Shown piece by piece: positions 30,882-43,154 of a DNA stretch of 64,000 bases. The translations under genes were made by a program, and so were the position numbers. Origin of the DNA: Sphingobacteriales bacterium. GTDB taxonomy: Bacteria; Bacteroidota; Bacteroidia; Chitinophagales; Chitinophagaceae. The stretch is from the NCBI GenBank assembly GCA_016708305.1, contig JADJGB010000010.1, forward strand, positions 124,001 through 188,000. The letters run 5' to 3'. The notes under the pieces are model-generated. The model saw only the letters and a list, made by a program, of their open reading frames with translations. It did no database searches and was not told where the DNA came from. Numbering within the stretch: the stretch's first letter is position 1; each line of letters starts with the position of its first letter.

Positions 30882-33729
30882 ATGTACAAATTTAAAAAAA
30901 TTTTTTTCGTGCCGGTTCTTACTGCTATAACCATCATAGCGGTAAGCGGCAATATTAATACTATTGATACATTTTACAAAGACTCATTGCAGAATAAAAA
31001 AAATATTAACATTAATTCTGCTGTAGATACCGTTCCAAAACGCACCCCAAAGATTACTTCAGATACGCTTAAAAAAGACACTGCCGATACGGCATTTTTG
31101 ATTGATACCTTAATAAAGGGCGCCATCTTACCAGATTCTTTAAAGAATGACAGCCTATTGAAATTAAAATCCGATACTTTTTCCATAAAAATATCTAAAG
31201 ATACTTTTGATGCGCCGGTCAACTATGAAGCTTCCGATTCGGTAGTGGGTCTTTTGCAGGAAAAAATCATTAAACTGTATGGCAAGGCTAAGGCAGAATA
31301 TCAGGATGTTAGTATCAATGCACCAACTATTGAATTGGATCAGGCAAAAAATATTTTAAAAGCAGCGCCAGGCCGAGATTCCCTTGGTGACCTTACCGAA
31401 TATGCCGAAATGAAACAGGGGCAAGAAACATATAAAACCGAAGGGATTGAATACAACTTCAAAACACAGCAAGGCTTAACCAAGGGTGCCATTACCACAC
31501 AGGGCGAAATGTACGTACACACAGAGATTGCCAAAAAAATAGATGCCAATACCATGTATGCCAAAGGCACTTTCTTTACCACCTGCAATCTTGATGAGCC
31601 ACATTTTGGTTTCAGGGCCAGAAAGTCAAAAATCGTTAATAATAAAATAGCAGTTACGGGTTCGGTAAGGCCTGAGTTTGACTCGGTGCCGATACCTATT
31701 TATCTGCCTTTTGGCTATTTTCCGTTGTATCAGGGCAGGCGCTCAGGCCTGTTGCCGCCCACTTTTGAAACCAATGATCAGGAAGGTTTGGGACTGGCCG
31801 GAATTGGTTATTACAAGATACTCGGTCCACACATGGATTTGCAATTGAGAGGTGATATTTACTCAATGGGTAGCTGGAAGGTATATCTGAACAGCAAATA
31901 TTTAAAAATTATAAATATAGTGGTGGCGTAAACCTGTCGTATGCCAGAACCCAAAGAAACTTTAAGGGAGACTTGGATTACAATGTAATGAAAAACATGG
32001 CTATCAATTGGAGCCACCAATCTGATATGCGATCCAGACCGGGTACCTCTTTTGGAGCCAATGTAAACTACAGCACTACCCGGAACAATCAGACCTACAT
32101 GAGTAATTATCAGGAACGTTTTCCAAAACACTATTGGATCTTCTATCAATTACTCAAAAACCTGGCAGGATAAGCCATTTAATTTTACATCCAGCGCCAC
32201 ACATAACCAAAACAACTCTACCCACACCATTAATATCAACCTGCCCAACCTTGGGTTTACCATGAACACTATTTATCCTTTCCAGAAAAAAGAATCGGTA
32301 GGTTCCAAAAAATGGTACGAACAGCTTGGGATTGGTTATAACGGGAGCCTACAAAACTCCACCAGTTTTGTAGATACGTTGAATTATAAAAGCATCTATG
32401 GTAAATCCACTTTTCAGCACATTGTGGACACCATGCAATGGAACGCATCACACAATATACCTATCTCCCTTTCATTGCCGCCTATTTTGGGAGGCGCCGT
32501 TACCGTTTCTCCTTCTGTAAGTTATGGTATGGACTGGGTGGACAGGGCTTTGACCTATGGCTGGGATGCCGCAAGAGATACCAACTATCATGAAATTAAA
32601 AAGGGTATTCACATCAAACAAAGAGCATCGGCAGGCTTGTCGTTCAGCACTGCATTATTTGGCACCTACCAATTTAAAAATAAAAAAGTAGTGGCCATCC
32701 GGCACGTAATAAGGCCCAACTTTAGCCTGAACTATACACCTGACCTAAACCGATCTTTTTGGCGAACCGTACAGGTGGATTCATCAGGAAGAAGGCGCTC
32801 TATAACACGATGGATGCCTATCCAAACCCCTATATTGCCAGAGTTACCAATCAGTTTGTGAGCAGGGAGAATGCGGGTATGAGTTTCAGTTTTGATAACA
32901 GCCTGGAAATGAAAGTGAGGGATAAAATAAGTGACCCAAAAGATACTACCAAAACAGAAAGTCCTGAAACTCAGTTTAAAAAAGTCAGATTGATAGAAGG
33001 TTTTGGGTTCAACACATCCTATAACATCATGGCAGATTCTTTAAAATTGGCGCCATTAAGTATTTATGTGCGTACCAATTTATTTGAAAAAGTGAATATC
33101 AGTGCAGGCGCTACCCTCGTACCTTACCAACTCAACAATTTTGGAGCAGCCACCAGCAAATATGCATGGCAAGGCGGTAAGTTCAGTATTGGGAAAATCA
33201 CTAATGCCAATTTATCTTTAAGCACCAGCTTCCAGAGTAAGCCCAAAGATCCTGAAAAAGAAAAGAAACGACAGGATGCCATCAATCAAACACTGAACGA
33301 CCCAATGATGAGGGCAGACCAGCAACAACTGCTAGAGTATGCGAACCAATCCAGCAAATTTGTAGATTTTAATACTCCCTGGAGCGTAAACCTTTGTTTT
33401 CATTCAGCTATTATAGAGGAGGATTAGATACCGCCACTAATAAATGGAAACAGAATTTTACAGCAAGCATTAATGCAGGTGGTAGTTTTAATCTTACTCC
33501 AAAATGGAATTTTAGTGTAAGCAACATCAATTACGACTTTGTAACCAAAAAAATGCAGTCTGTTCAGTTCTCTATTTCCAGAGACTTGCACTGCTGGCAG
33601 TTGGGTATCAATGTAGGTCCCATCGGGCCAACCAGATTCTTCAACTTTACAATCAGTCCCAAAGCGGGAATATTACAGGATTTGAAAATCAATCGCACCA
33701 GATCCTTCTATTCGGGTAACATGTATTGA
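30882..33729 (+). CDS. lptD: LptD-like LPS-assembly outer-membrane protein (four frameshifts)
   Basis: The protein of about 950 residues has a signal anchor, a DSLK/D-rich low-complexity N-terminal segment (about 45-115), an OstA-like domain, and an LptD barrel with the block GYFPLYQGRRSGLLPPTFE. It forms the outer-membrane pore that inserts lipopolysaccharide. Breaks near 31900 (1-base loss), 32122 (1-base gain), 32793 (1-base loss) and 33393 (T4 for T5) interrupt it. Repaired pieces run on without gap, and the C-terminus ends with SPKAGILQDLKINRTRSFYSG. The last 22 bases overlap the convergent plsC. Confidence 0.88.
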
Positions 33730-34451
33730 CGCAAATAATTATCCATTATTTTATACACTTCATCCTTTAAATCATGCGTGGTTTTTCCTGCAGATACAAC
33801 AGGAGACAAAAAATGAATTTCAAATCGGGTCGGCCAAAAGAAAAAAGTCTTCTCAAATGGCAATGCTTTTTTTGTATTCATCAAAATAGCAGGAATAATG
33901 TCATTTTTACTTTCTACTGCTAAACGGAACGCTCCATCGTAAAATCTCTTTAGCGGCTCTTTGGATCTGTTGCGTGTACCTTCAGGATATATGCTCATGT
34001 GAATACCCTTTTCCAAAACACGCTTCATTTTCCAATAACTTTCATTTCTACTTTTATCGTCCTCTCGATTAATCAATACAGCCCCCCTGGCATAGTACCA
34101 ACCAAAGATGGGGATTTTTGCATAAAAGTCCTTAGCAATGGTTTTATTAGGCCCTGGAATAAAGGGGCATGACAGCGTAGGGTCAATAATTGAATTATGA
34201 TTGGGCGTAACCACATAAACCTTACCTTTTTCAAAATTATCCTGCCCTTTGATGCGCAGAGGGCAAGCTACCAAAAATAACCATATCCGTATCCACACCT
34301 TCGACAACCAAATAAACTAACGCGTTCCTGTTGGCTCAGGAATGATATATGCCAGCATGGAAGGAAGAAAAATAAGCGAAAAGGTGAAAATGAAAGTTAT
34401 CAGACCCCATAATGCCCATATACGCCCTGCAATTTCTTTTAATATTTTCAT
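33708..34451 (-). CDS. plsC: 1-acyl-sn-glycerol-3-phosphate acyltransferase (PlsC-like), in-frame amber
   Basis: The acyltransferase makes phosphatidic acid from lysophosphatidic acid at the inner membrane. From TTG 34307 the frame gives 199 residues with NHNSIID (HX4D catalytic motif) and IYPEGTRNRS (motif III). The usual N-terminal membrane helix is encoded upstream from ATG 34451 in the same frame (WGLITFIFTFSLIFLPSML), but a TAG at 34317-34319 separates the parts. Full length would be 247 residues, normal for the family. The TAG may be an error or a recent nonsense mutation. Confidence 0.85.
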
Positions 34452-34500
34452 CGAAATCTTATAAATTTTTGGCAATATTACTACTCTTCTCACAAATCAA

Positions 34501-34508
34501 TTAATGAT
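34501..34508. repeat. 8-bp target-site duplication, left
   Basis: TTAATGAT directly precedes the left inverted repeat of the ISL3 element and recurs at 35947-35954 directly after the right one. Eight bases is the size made by ISL3 elements. Confidence 0.85.
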
Positions 34509-35946
34509 GGCTAATTCTTTTTTTGAGGTGCTATGCAAAATAGCCCGCTATTCGATACATAAAAAAATCACGGTCTCTGATGCCAAAATTATTTGCTAAA
34601 AATCGTTGGATTTTTCCATTCATATTTTCGGCTTTGGCATTGGTTTGTCCTTCTTTAAAATAGTTGACGATATCATCCTGATGTTTTTCTATCATTTTTT
34701 CTTACTCCCTCTGAAGTTTGCTATTTTGATTGATTGACTTCATCGCACCAGTTGTAAAGTTCTTGTTCTATTTTGTCCATTGATTTGCCGATGTTTTCCT
34801 GATACCACAACCTCAGTTTTTGGGTGATCCGGTAGGCTGTTTCTAATATTGGGAAACGGTAAAATAGTTGTTGCATGATTTCTAGTTCATCTTCCTCCCA
34901 TTCATCTTGCATTTTGAAAAGAATATAGCGGCTGCGCTCCAATAGTTCAATATAGCGCCAGTGTGTTTGTTGTTCATCCGTATCGCTTTTACAAGAATTG
35001 TTTCCTGATTAATATATTGGGTTTTGAGTTGTTTGCGTACCTGTTGCAGCGCATCTAAGAGATGTTTGATGACATGGAACTTGTCTATCACTAACTGTGT
35101 ATTGGGAAAATGTCTTTGCATAGTTTTTTATAGGAAGGACTCATGTCACAGCTGACCGATTTTACTTCCTCTAATACTTGGACAGGTAGTGTTCCATTAC
35201 TTGTTTGAGTTCTTCCGGCTTCATGGTTTGTGCCAGTAAAGCTATTTTCCCTGATTGGGCATTGGTCATAATGGTATACATTTTTTGCCTATTTGCTTTT
35301 CATCAATGGTCATGTGGCTGCCAAATTTTCTGCTTTTGCTATAGGTACCAGCTTTTCTTTTGTTACCTCCCACTGCTCTTATCTATTACTTGTCTTTTTT
35401 TCTCCCCAGTTTCCGGCTGCAATATCTTTCGGTAATCGCTTATCTCTTCTTTGTACCAATAATGTACTGTTTTGGGTTTTAGACCAAACATAAAAGCCAC
35501 GCAACTTATGTTTACAGGGTGTTGCTCTATTCTATATTTTTAAAAAGCCCGCCATGTCAGGGGTTAATTTGGCCGAATCCTCGGTAATCACATACTCGTT
35601 GCTAAAATGCTCATCTGTACCGGAGCGTTTCCAACGCCTTCGTTTCATTACCAGATAGACCGGCTTAGTGGAAAATCCATGGCTGAGTATCGTTATCGGA
35701 TTGCAAAACCATCCAACACTACATCTGAAAACCCTTTAAGATTTGTGGGAATATGCTCCTGCTTTTCCCATAATATAATTTGCCATTCTTTGTGGAGTTC
35801 TTTTACCTCCGCAATATCAAAAAGCCTAATAAATCACGCGGCACCATCATCCGGCTTAATTCAAATAATACATTTGATTCTACTTGTTTTTTCTTTTGTC
35901 CCATAACCATAAAGATAATAATAGCACCTCAAAAAAAGAATTAGCC
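34509..35946. mobile_element. ISL3-family insertion sequence, complete ends
   Basis: The element is 1,438 bp long. Perfect 26-bp inverted repeats lie at 34509-34534 and 35921-35946, starting GGCTAATTC and ending GGTGCTAT. It is flanked by the 8-bp direct repeat TTAATGAT (34501-34508 and 35947-35954). One transposase frame runs on the minus strand. Perfect ends and target duplication mean a recent insertion, into the gap between plsC and ung. Confidence 0.9.
34531..35904 (-). pseudogene. ISL3-family transposase (multiply frameshifted)
   Basis: Minus-strand translation gives ISL3 transposase pieces in order. These are an N-terminal part from ATG 35904 (MGQKKKQVESNVLFEL), a zinc/HTH region, TMTIDEKQIGKK (first Asp), QLVIDKFHVIKHLLDALQQV (second Asp), LLERSRYILFKM-type helices, and NYFKEGQTNAKAENMNGKIQ (Glu). 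The stop TAG at 34531-34533 lies in the terminal repeat. At least five indels or stops break the frame, although the ends of the element are perfect. As it stands no active transposase would be made. Confidence 0.85.
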
Positions 35947-35954
35947 TTAATGAT
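35947..35954. repeat. 8-bp target-site duplication, right
   Basis: TTAATGAT after the right inverted repeat, matching 34501-34508. Confidence 0.85.
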
Positions 35955-35986
35955 TAATTAATACCATCCGATAGTATCGCATATTT

Positions 35987-36660
35987 TTAAATTTTCCAGT
36001 CAATAGGCGCTTTTCCGTAATGCATCAAATATTCATTGGCTTTTGAAAAATGTTTGCACCCAAAAAAACCATTATTGGCCGACAGTGGCGATGGGTGTGC
36101 TGCTTTTAGGACTAAATGTTTAACTGCATTAATAAGTATTGATTTTTCCTGTGCAAATTTTCCCCAAAGCATAAATACAATATGCTCCTTCTCATCCGAA
36201 ATTTTTTTAATGACAGCATCAGTAAATGTTGCCCATCCGATTTTTGAATGACTCATTGGCTCTCCTGCCCGCACAGAGAGGGAAGCATTAAGCAAAAACA
36301 CGCCCTGCCGTGCCCAACTTGTCAGATCGCCATGATTGGGCGTATTTACACCCAATATCCTCCTTAAGTTCTTTAAAAATATTTACCCAATGATGGCGGC
36401 GGCGGCACTCCTTTCTGCACAGAAAAACAAAGTCCATGCGCCTGTCCGGGTTGGTGGTAAGGATCCTGACCAAGAATGAGCGCTTTTATTTTATCAAAAG
36501 GCGTAACATCAAAAACATTAAAAATATGCACCCCTGCGGGATAAATATTTTTCTTTTGAAGTTTTTCGGTCTTTATATGATTGACAATATTTTCAAAATA
36601 GGTCTTTTCAAATTCATCCTTTAATCTTTCTTTCCAGGATGCTTCAATCTTTACGTCCAT
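35987..36660 (-). CDS. ung: Uracil-DNA glycosylase (two frameshifts)
   Basis: The family-1 uracil-DNA glycosylase removes uracil from DNA, starting base-excision repair. The start [13 protein letters not shown] (36660) is followed by [21 protein letters not shown], with the catalytic Asp in GQDPYH, and by HPSPLSA with the catalytic His near the C-terminus. Two one-G gains, both in a TTGGG context at about 36386 and 36356, break the frame. Removing them gives [25 protein letters not shown], the normal sequence. Corrected length is about 223 residues, normal for Ung. Confidence 0.93.
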
Positions 36661-36819
36661 AGTATCCTTTTTGTAAAAATATGAAATAAAAAAATGTCCG
36701 CACAGAGATTGATGTAGCATGGATTTTACACTTTATTTTTCCTAAAAATTGCTATCTACTTTGAAAATTAGCAATAGAGCCAAAATTATTTTTTAAATTA
36801 GCAGTTCATTTTAATTGTA

Positions 36820-37740
36820 ATGGAATATATAGATTATTATAAAATATTAGGTGTCGGCAAAAGTGCTACCGCAGATGAAATCAAAAAAGCTTACCGTAAA
36901 CTGGCACGAAAATATCATCCCGACTTAAACCCTAATGACAAAGAAGCCGAAAAAAAGTTTAAAGAAATAAATGAAGCGCACGAAGTGTTGAGCGATCCCG
37001 ACAAACGAAAAAAATATGACCAGTACGGAGCAGACTGGAAACATGCCGAACAGTTTGAGCAAGCCAAAAACCAACAACAAAGCGCTTATCAATCGCAAGG
37101 CACGCCGTTTGACACAGGTGGTGAATATTATGCTTTTACTGATGAAGAAGGAGCAGGTTTTTCTGATTTTTTTTCACAAATGTTTGGTAGAAGCAGAAAA
37201 CAACAAGGAACACAGGCTAAGTTTCGCGGTCAGGATTATCGGGCAGAGGTACAACTGAATTTATCTGATGCATATAAAACCCACCAACAAACCTTTACCG
37301 TAAATGGAAAGAATATCCGCATCACCGTTCCTGCAGGAATTGAAAACGGCCAGGAAATAAAAATTAAAAACTATGGTGGACCGGGGGTAAATGGAGGGCC
37401 AAACGGCGACTTATATATTACTTTCAATATTAATAATGATACCGCTTTTACCAGGCAGGGTAATGACCTTTATTTAACGGCAGTTCTTGATTTATACAAA
37501 GCTGTTTTGGGCGGCAATGAAACTATTGATACGATGAGCGGGAAAGTAAAGCTTACCATCTCTTCCGAAACCCAAAACGGCGCTAAAGTGAGGTTGAAAG
37601 GAAAAGGTTTTCCTGCATATAAAAAGGAAGGTGAGTTTGGCGATCTTTATATCACCTGGCAAATCCATATACCTAAAAACCTGAATGAAAAAGAAAAAGA
37701 TTTGTTCACCCAACTGGCCAACGAAGCCGCTAAAAAATAA
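36820..37740 (+). CDS. cbpA: DnaJ-family co-chaperone, CbpA type
   Basis: The 306-residue protein has a J domain (residues 3-70; HPD in KYHPDLNP), a Gly/Phe-poor linker and two C-terminal substrate-binding domains ([31 protein letters not shown]). There is no cysteine-rich zinc finger, which separates CbpA from DnaJ. It stimulates DnaK ATPase and delivers misfolded clients in the cytoplasm. Its stop overlaps the cbpM start by one base (TAATG), a typical cbpA-cbpM operon. Confidence 0.95.
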   Translation: MEYIDYYKILGVGKSATADEIKKAYRKLARKYHPDLNPNDKEAEKKFKEINEAHEVLSDPDKRKKYDQYGADWKHAEQFEQAKNQQQSAYQSQGTPFDTGGEYYAFTDEEGAGFSDFFSQMFGRSRKQQGTQAKFRGQDYRAEVQLNLSDAYKTHQQTFTVNGKNIRITVPAGIENGQEIKIKNYGGPGVNGGPNGDLYITFNINNDTAFTRQGNDLYLTAVLDLYKAVLGGNETIDTMSGKVKLTISSETQNGAKVRLKGKGFPAYKKEGEFGDLYITWQIHIPKNLNEKEKDLFTQLANEAAKK

Positions 37741-38030
37741 TGGTTATGAGTAATGAAAAAAACATTTCTGTAGAAGAATATTGCACGCATTACAGTATTG
37801 AGGCTTCTTTCGTCCGTTCATTGAGTGAAAATGGATTGATTGAGCTATCCAATGTAAATGAATCTTTTTGCATAGGGTTTGGCCAATTGCAAGATTTGGA
37901 AAAATATATTCATTTGCATTACGACCTCGACATAAATATTGAAGGAATTGAAGCCATCAGTCACTTACTACAGAAAATTGATAACCTGCAAACCGAATTG
38001 AGAATTTTAAGAAACAGATTAAGTACCTGA
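37740..38030 (+). CDS. cbpM: Chaperone modulator CbpM-like protein
   Basis: This protein of about 96 residues has a MerR-like N-terminal fold (ISVEEYCTHYSIEASFVRSLSENGLIEL) and a C-terminal coiled coil (ISHLLQKIDNLQTELRILRNRL). CbpM binds the J domain of CbpA and blocks its use of DnaK. The position directly after cbpA supports the call. An alternative ATG lies at 37746. Confidence 0.88.
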   Translation: MVMSNEKNISVEEYCTHYSIEASFVRSLSENGLIELSNVNESFCIGFGQLQDLEKYIHLHYDLDINIEGIEAISHLLQKIDNLQTELRILRNRLST

Positions 38031-38152
38031 TGCTGCTCTGATAACATGTATTGTGACAGAAGTTTCTGTTTTAGCGTCAGGAAAGCCTGTTTGTACAAAC
38101 AATATCCTAATCAATCGTTTGCACAAAAAGGTTTTTCAATTAGTTATATTCG

Positions 38153-38160
38153 TTACTTTG
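38153..38160 (+). promoter_or_regulatory. Possible -7 box of the beta-galactosidase gene
   Basis: TTACTTTG lies 31 bases before the ATG and matches 7 of 8 positions of the Bacteroidota -7 consensus. A T-run at 38132-38136 is the best -33 candidate. This is weak evidence. Confidence 0.3.
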
Positions 38161-38191
38161 TAAGACAATTTTGAATAAAACATTTTTTAAC

Positions 38192-41329
<3,138 letters not shown>

Positions 41330-41343
41330 AATAAAAGCCCAGG

Positions 41344-41844
41344 CTACCCCAAAGCAGTCAAGAAAAGGGCTTTTAGCACACGACTAAAAGCCTTTTTTAT
41401 CATTCTAATGGTTTTTAAGCAATATTTATCTGCCAGTTCACCGGTTATTACTTTTGCCCCTCCTGATTCAGGCAATAAAACATTCTCCCCTACTTTATAT
41501 TTCCTCTTACTGTCCGACATTGTTATTACGCCACCTGCATCATCCCAACTGATAGTGCCCTTTTCCTCAAAATTTCCCTTACCTGAATAATCTTCCTTGA
41601 TAGTGTAGGTATTGTCTTTGTTTATTTCAATAGTGGTTTTATTTCCTTCGCAATCAGCACATGGCAATGTTCCTTCATAAACACCTGCCCAATCTAAGGA
41701 AGTCTGACCGTTATCTCTATCGACCTTCACTACATTTTCTGTTTCAGGTTCTTTTGCTTGTTCTTCTTGCTTGGTATTGTCTTTGCATGACCATAAAGCG
41801 GTAAGGATAAACGCCGATAAAAATAAAATTCTAAATTTTTTCAT
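41344..41844 (-). CDS. NlpE-like copper-resistance/envelope-stress lipoprotein
   Basis: The protein has a lipoprotein signal ending LWSC (Cys20), an acidic spacer, and an NlpE N-terminal domain with the CxxC motif in VYEGTLPCADCEGNKTTIEI. Members sense surface contact or metals, or lipoprotein trafficking faults. The frame runs on into a terminator hairpin (41363-41400) and encodes an odd basic-hydrophobic tail. A lost A in the run near 41395 would move the stop to just after RMIKKGF, so the true gene probably ends near 41385. Confidence 0.85.
   Translation of the reverse strand: MKKFRILFLSAFILTALWSCKDNTKQEEQAKEPETENVVKVDRDNGQTSLDWAGVYEGTLPCADCEGNKTTIEINKDNTYTIKEDYSGKGNFEEKGTISWDDAGGVITMSDSKRKYKVGENVLLPESGGAKVITGELADKYCLKTIRMIKKAFSRVLKALFLTALG
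41363..41400. terminator. Bidirectional rho-independent terminator
   Basis: The hairpin pairs AAGGGCTTTTAG with CTAAAAGCCTTTTT across a 6-base loop, with T-runs on both sides. It serves the convergent beta-galactosidase (plus) and NlpE-like (minus) genes. Confidence 0.85.
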
Positions 41845-41986
41845 CTGTATAATAATTTGATTAACAATTTGGCAAAGGTAATCAAATCTAAAATTTGAAT
41901 TCGAATTACAAATATATTTTATACATTACTTCTTATTTTCATCATTATCCTATACTTACAAATTATATCTCATCTCATCTCAACTA

Positions 41987-42097
41987 TTTCAAATACAAAT
42001 CAAAATAATCCGAAATTTTCTGCATCAGGTGTATCCGGCCTTTACCGCGTACATTGTGCTCATGGCCGGGGTACATGAAGTAATCTACCTGTACACC
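41987..42097 (-). repeat. Duplicate of the dipeptidyl-peptidase IV 3' end
   Basis: These 111 bases match 43161-43271, the last coding part of the DPP IV gene including the stop, with three mismatches. Homology then breaks except for a short ACAGTATG. It is a relic of a duplicated peptidase gene, or one arm of a direct repeat around the toxin-antitoxin module. Confidence 0.88.
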
Positions 42098-42394
42098 TTT
42101 ACAGTATGTTTATTAATGAAAATCTGTACAAAATTATACTGCCGGAAGCAAATTTTTAATTGTGATGTATGCCAGCCGGAGTCTGTCAGCGAAATGCCTG
42201 CCCGTCCCTGCCTAACCGGAAAGCAGGCGTTCACAGCTTACCGCAGTGGCGGATTTTACCGTCCCGACACCTATCGGGATCAATTCCCGCCTGAATGACT
42301 TCAGTCGGGCGGGGTGACCCTTGTATAAATGTTTCTACGAAACACGTCAGCCGCCATATTGGCAATACGATGTTTAACTGCATTAAGAATTTTT
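42098..42394. other. Non-coding stretch with a GC-rich palindrome
   Basis: No protein frame here looks real. The first third continues the relic of the peptidase 3' end with deletions. The middle is GC-rich and carries a REP-like palindrome at 42286-42314. The rest is AT-rich leader next to the toxin gene's 3' end. Confidence 0.5.
42286..42314. repeat. REP-like palindrome, copy 2
   Basis: CCCGCCTGAA, a short loop and TTCAGTCGGGCGGG form a strong hairpin. It matches copy 1 (4687-4713) at nearly all stem positions, with changes mainly in the loop, as expected for a conserved structure. Confidence 0.6.
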
Positions 42395-42652
42395 TTAATC
42401 GTAATGAAACCTACATTTTGCAATTAGAATTTCATTTTCTTGGTATTTATAAATTAATCTGTGTTCATCGTCAATTCGGCGGGCCCAAAATCCGGAATAT
42501 TTATGTTTTAAAGGTTCTGGTTTTCCTAATCCTTCAAATGGATTTCTTGAAATATCTTTTAGCAGATCATTAATTCGCTTTAATTTCTTTTTATCCGTTT
42601 TCTGCCAATATAAATAATCCTCCCAAGATTCGTCAACAAAAGTATATTTCAT
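42395..42652 (-). CDS. yoeB: YoeB-type toxin (RelE/ParE superfamily mRNA interferase)
   Basis: The 85-residue protein starts MKYTFVDESWEDYLYWQ, the usual YoeB opening, has RIDDEHRLIYKY with the catalytic Arg and ends in the diagnostic RFHYD with the catalytic His. YoeB cleaves mRNA on the ribosome. The start at 42652 lies one base after the antitoxin stop, so the two are translationally coupled. All key residues are present, so it is probably active. Confidence 0.95.
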   Translation of the reverse strand: MKYTFVDESWEDYLYWQKTDKKKLKRINDLLKDISRNPFEGLGKPEPLKHKYSGFWARRIDDEHRLIYKYQENEILIAKCRFHYD

Positions 42653-42653
42653 A

Positions 42654-42908
42654 TTATTCTTCAATTAAATCCTTTGAAAATGATTTTCCATTTTTCAATT
42701 TTTCAATTGCAGAGTCCAAACGCATTTCATTTTTTCTCGATGATAATTCATAATTAGTAGCCATCAAAGAATTATATTCTTCTAAAGACATGACAACAAT
42801 TCCCGAATCTTTTCCACGATTGATAATTAGAGTTTCAAAATTTTTTGCAACTCTGTCTAAATATGATTTTATATCTTTTCTAAAATCAGAAACACTTGCA
42901 ATTAGCAT
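42654..42908 (-). CDS. yefM: YefM/Phd-type antitoxin
   Basis: This 84-residue protein has a Phd/YefM DNA-binding N-terminus (VSDFRKDIKSYLDRVA, then VVMSLEEYNSLMAT) and a charged C-terminal tail (LDSAIEKLKNGKSFSKDLIEE) that wraps the toxin. It neutralises YoeB and, with it, represses its own promoter. Two TGTACA boxes lie 17-34 bases upstream. Confidence 0.95.
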   Translation of the reverse strand: MLIASVSDFRKDIKSYLDRVAKNFETLIINRGKDSGIVVMSLEEYNSLMATNYELSSRKNEMRLDSAIEKLKNGKSFSKDLIEE

Positions 42909-42924
42909 AATTTTACATTTTGTT

Positions 42925-42942
42925 TGTACAAATATATGTACA
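42925..42942 (-). promoter_or_regulatory. YefM operator: paired TGTACA boxes
   Basis: TGTACA occurs at 42925-42930 and 42937-42942 with a 6-base AT spacer, forming a palindrome upstream of the antitoxin gene. TGTACA is the known core hexamer of the E. coli YefM-YoeB operator. Confidence 0.8.
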
Positions 42943-43154
42943 ATATTTTAAATTACAAGCTATGTATAATTTAGTCTTCCTTTGAACTGTACTAAAAATG
43001 GGGTGCCTACACAAGAAGTATTTACTTGTTAGTTTGGAAAACTTACAATTTTAAACCTTTCCTATTTCGGTTCGGGTGTCTTACTAAACTTAGTTATATC
43101 AACTCTCACCACCGAAGCCCCTTCAGTAATAAAACCCAATAAACAGGGCTTTTC

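Noticed and set aside
35205..35906. Plus-strand frames inside the ISL3 element
   Set aside because: They oppose the transposase gene; the minus strand carries the DDE motifs.
42372..42387. Short match ATGTTTAACTGCATTAA between this site and ung (near 36116)
   Set aside because: About 16 bases in AT-rich DNA with no extended homology; likely chance.
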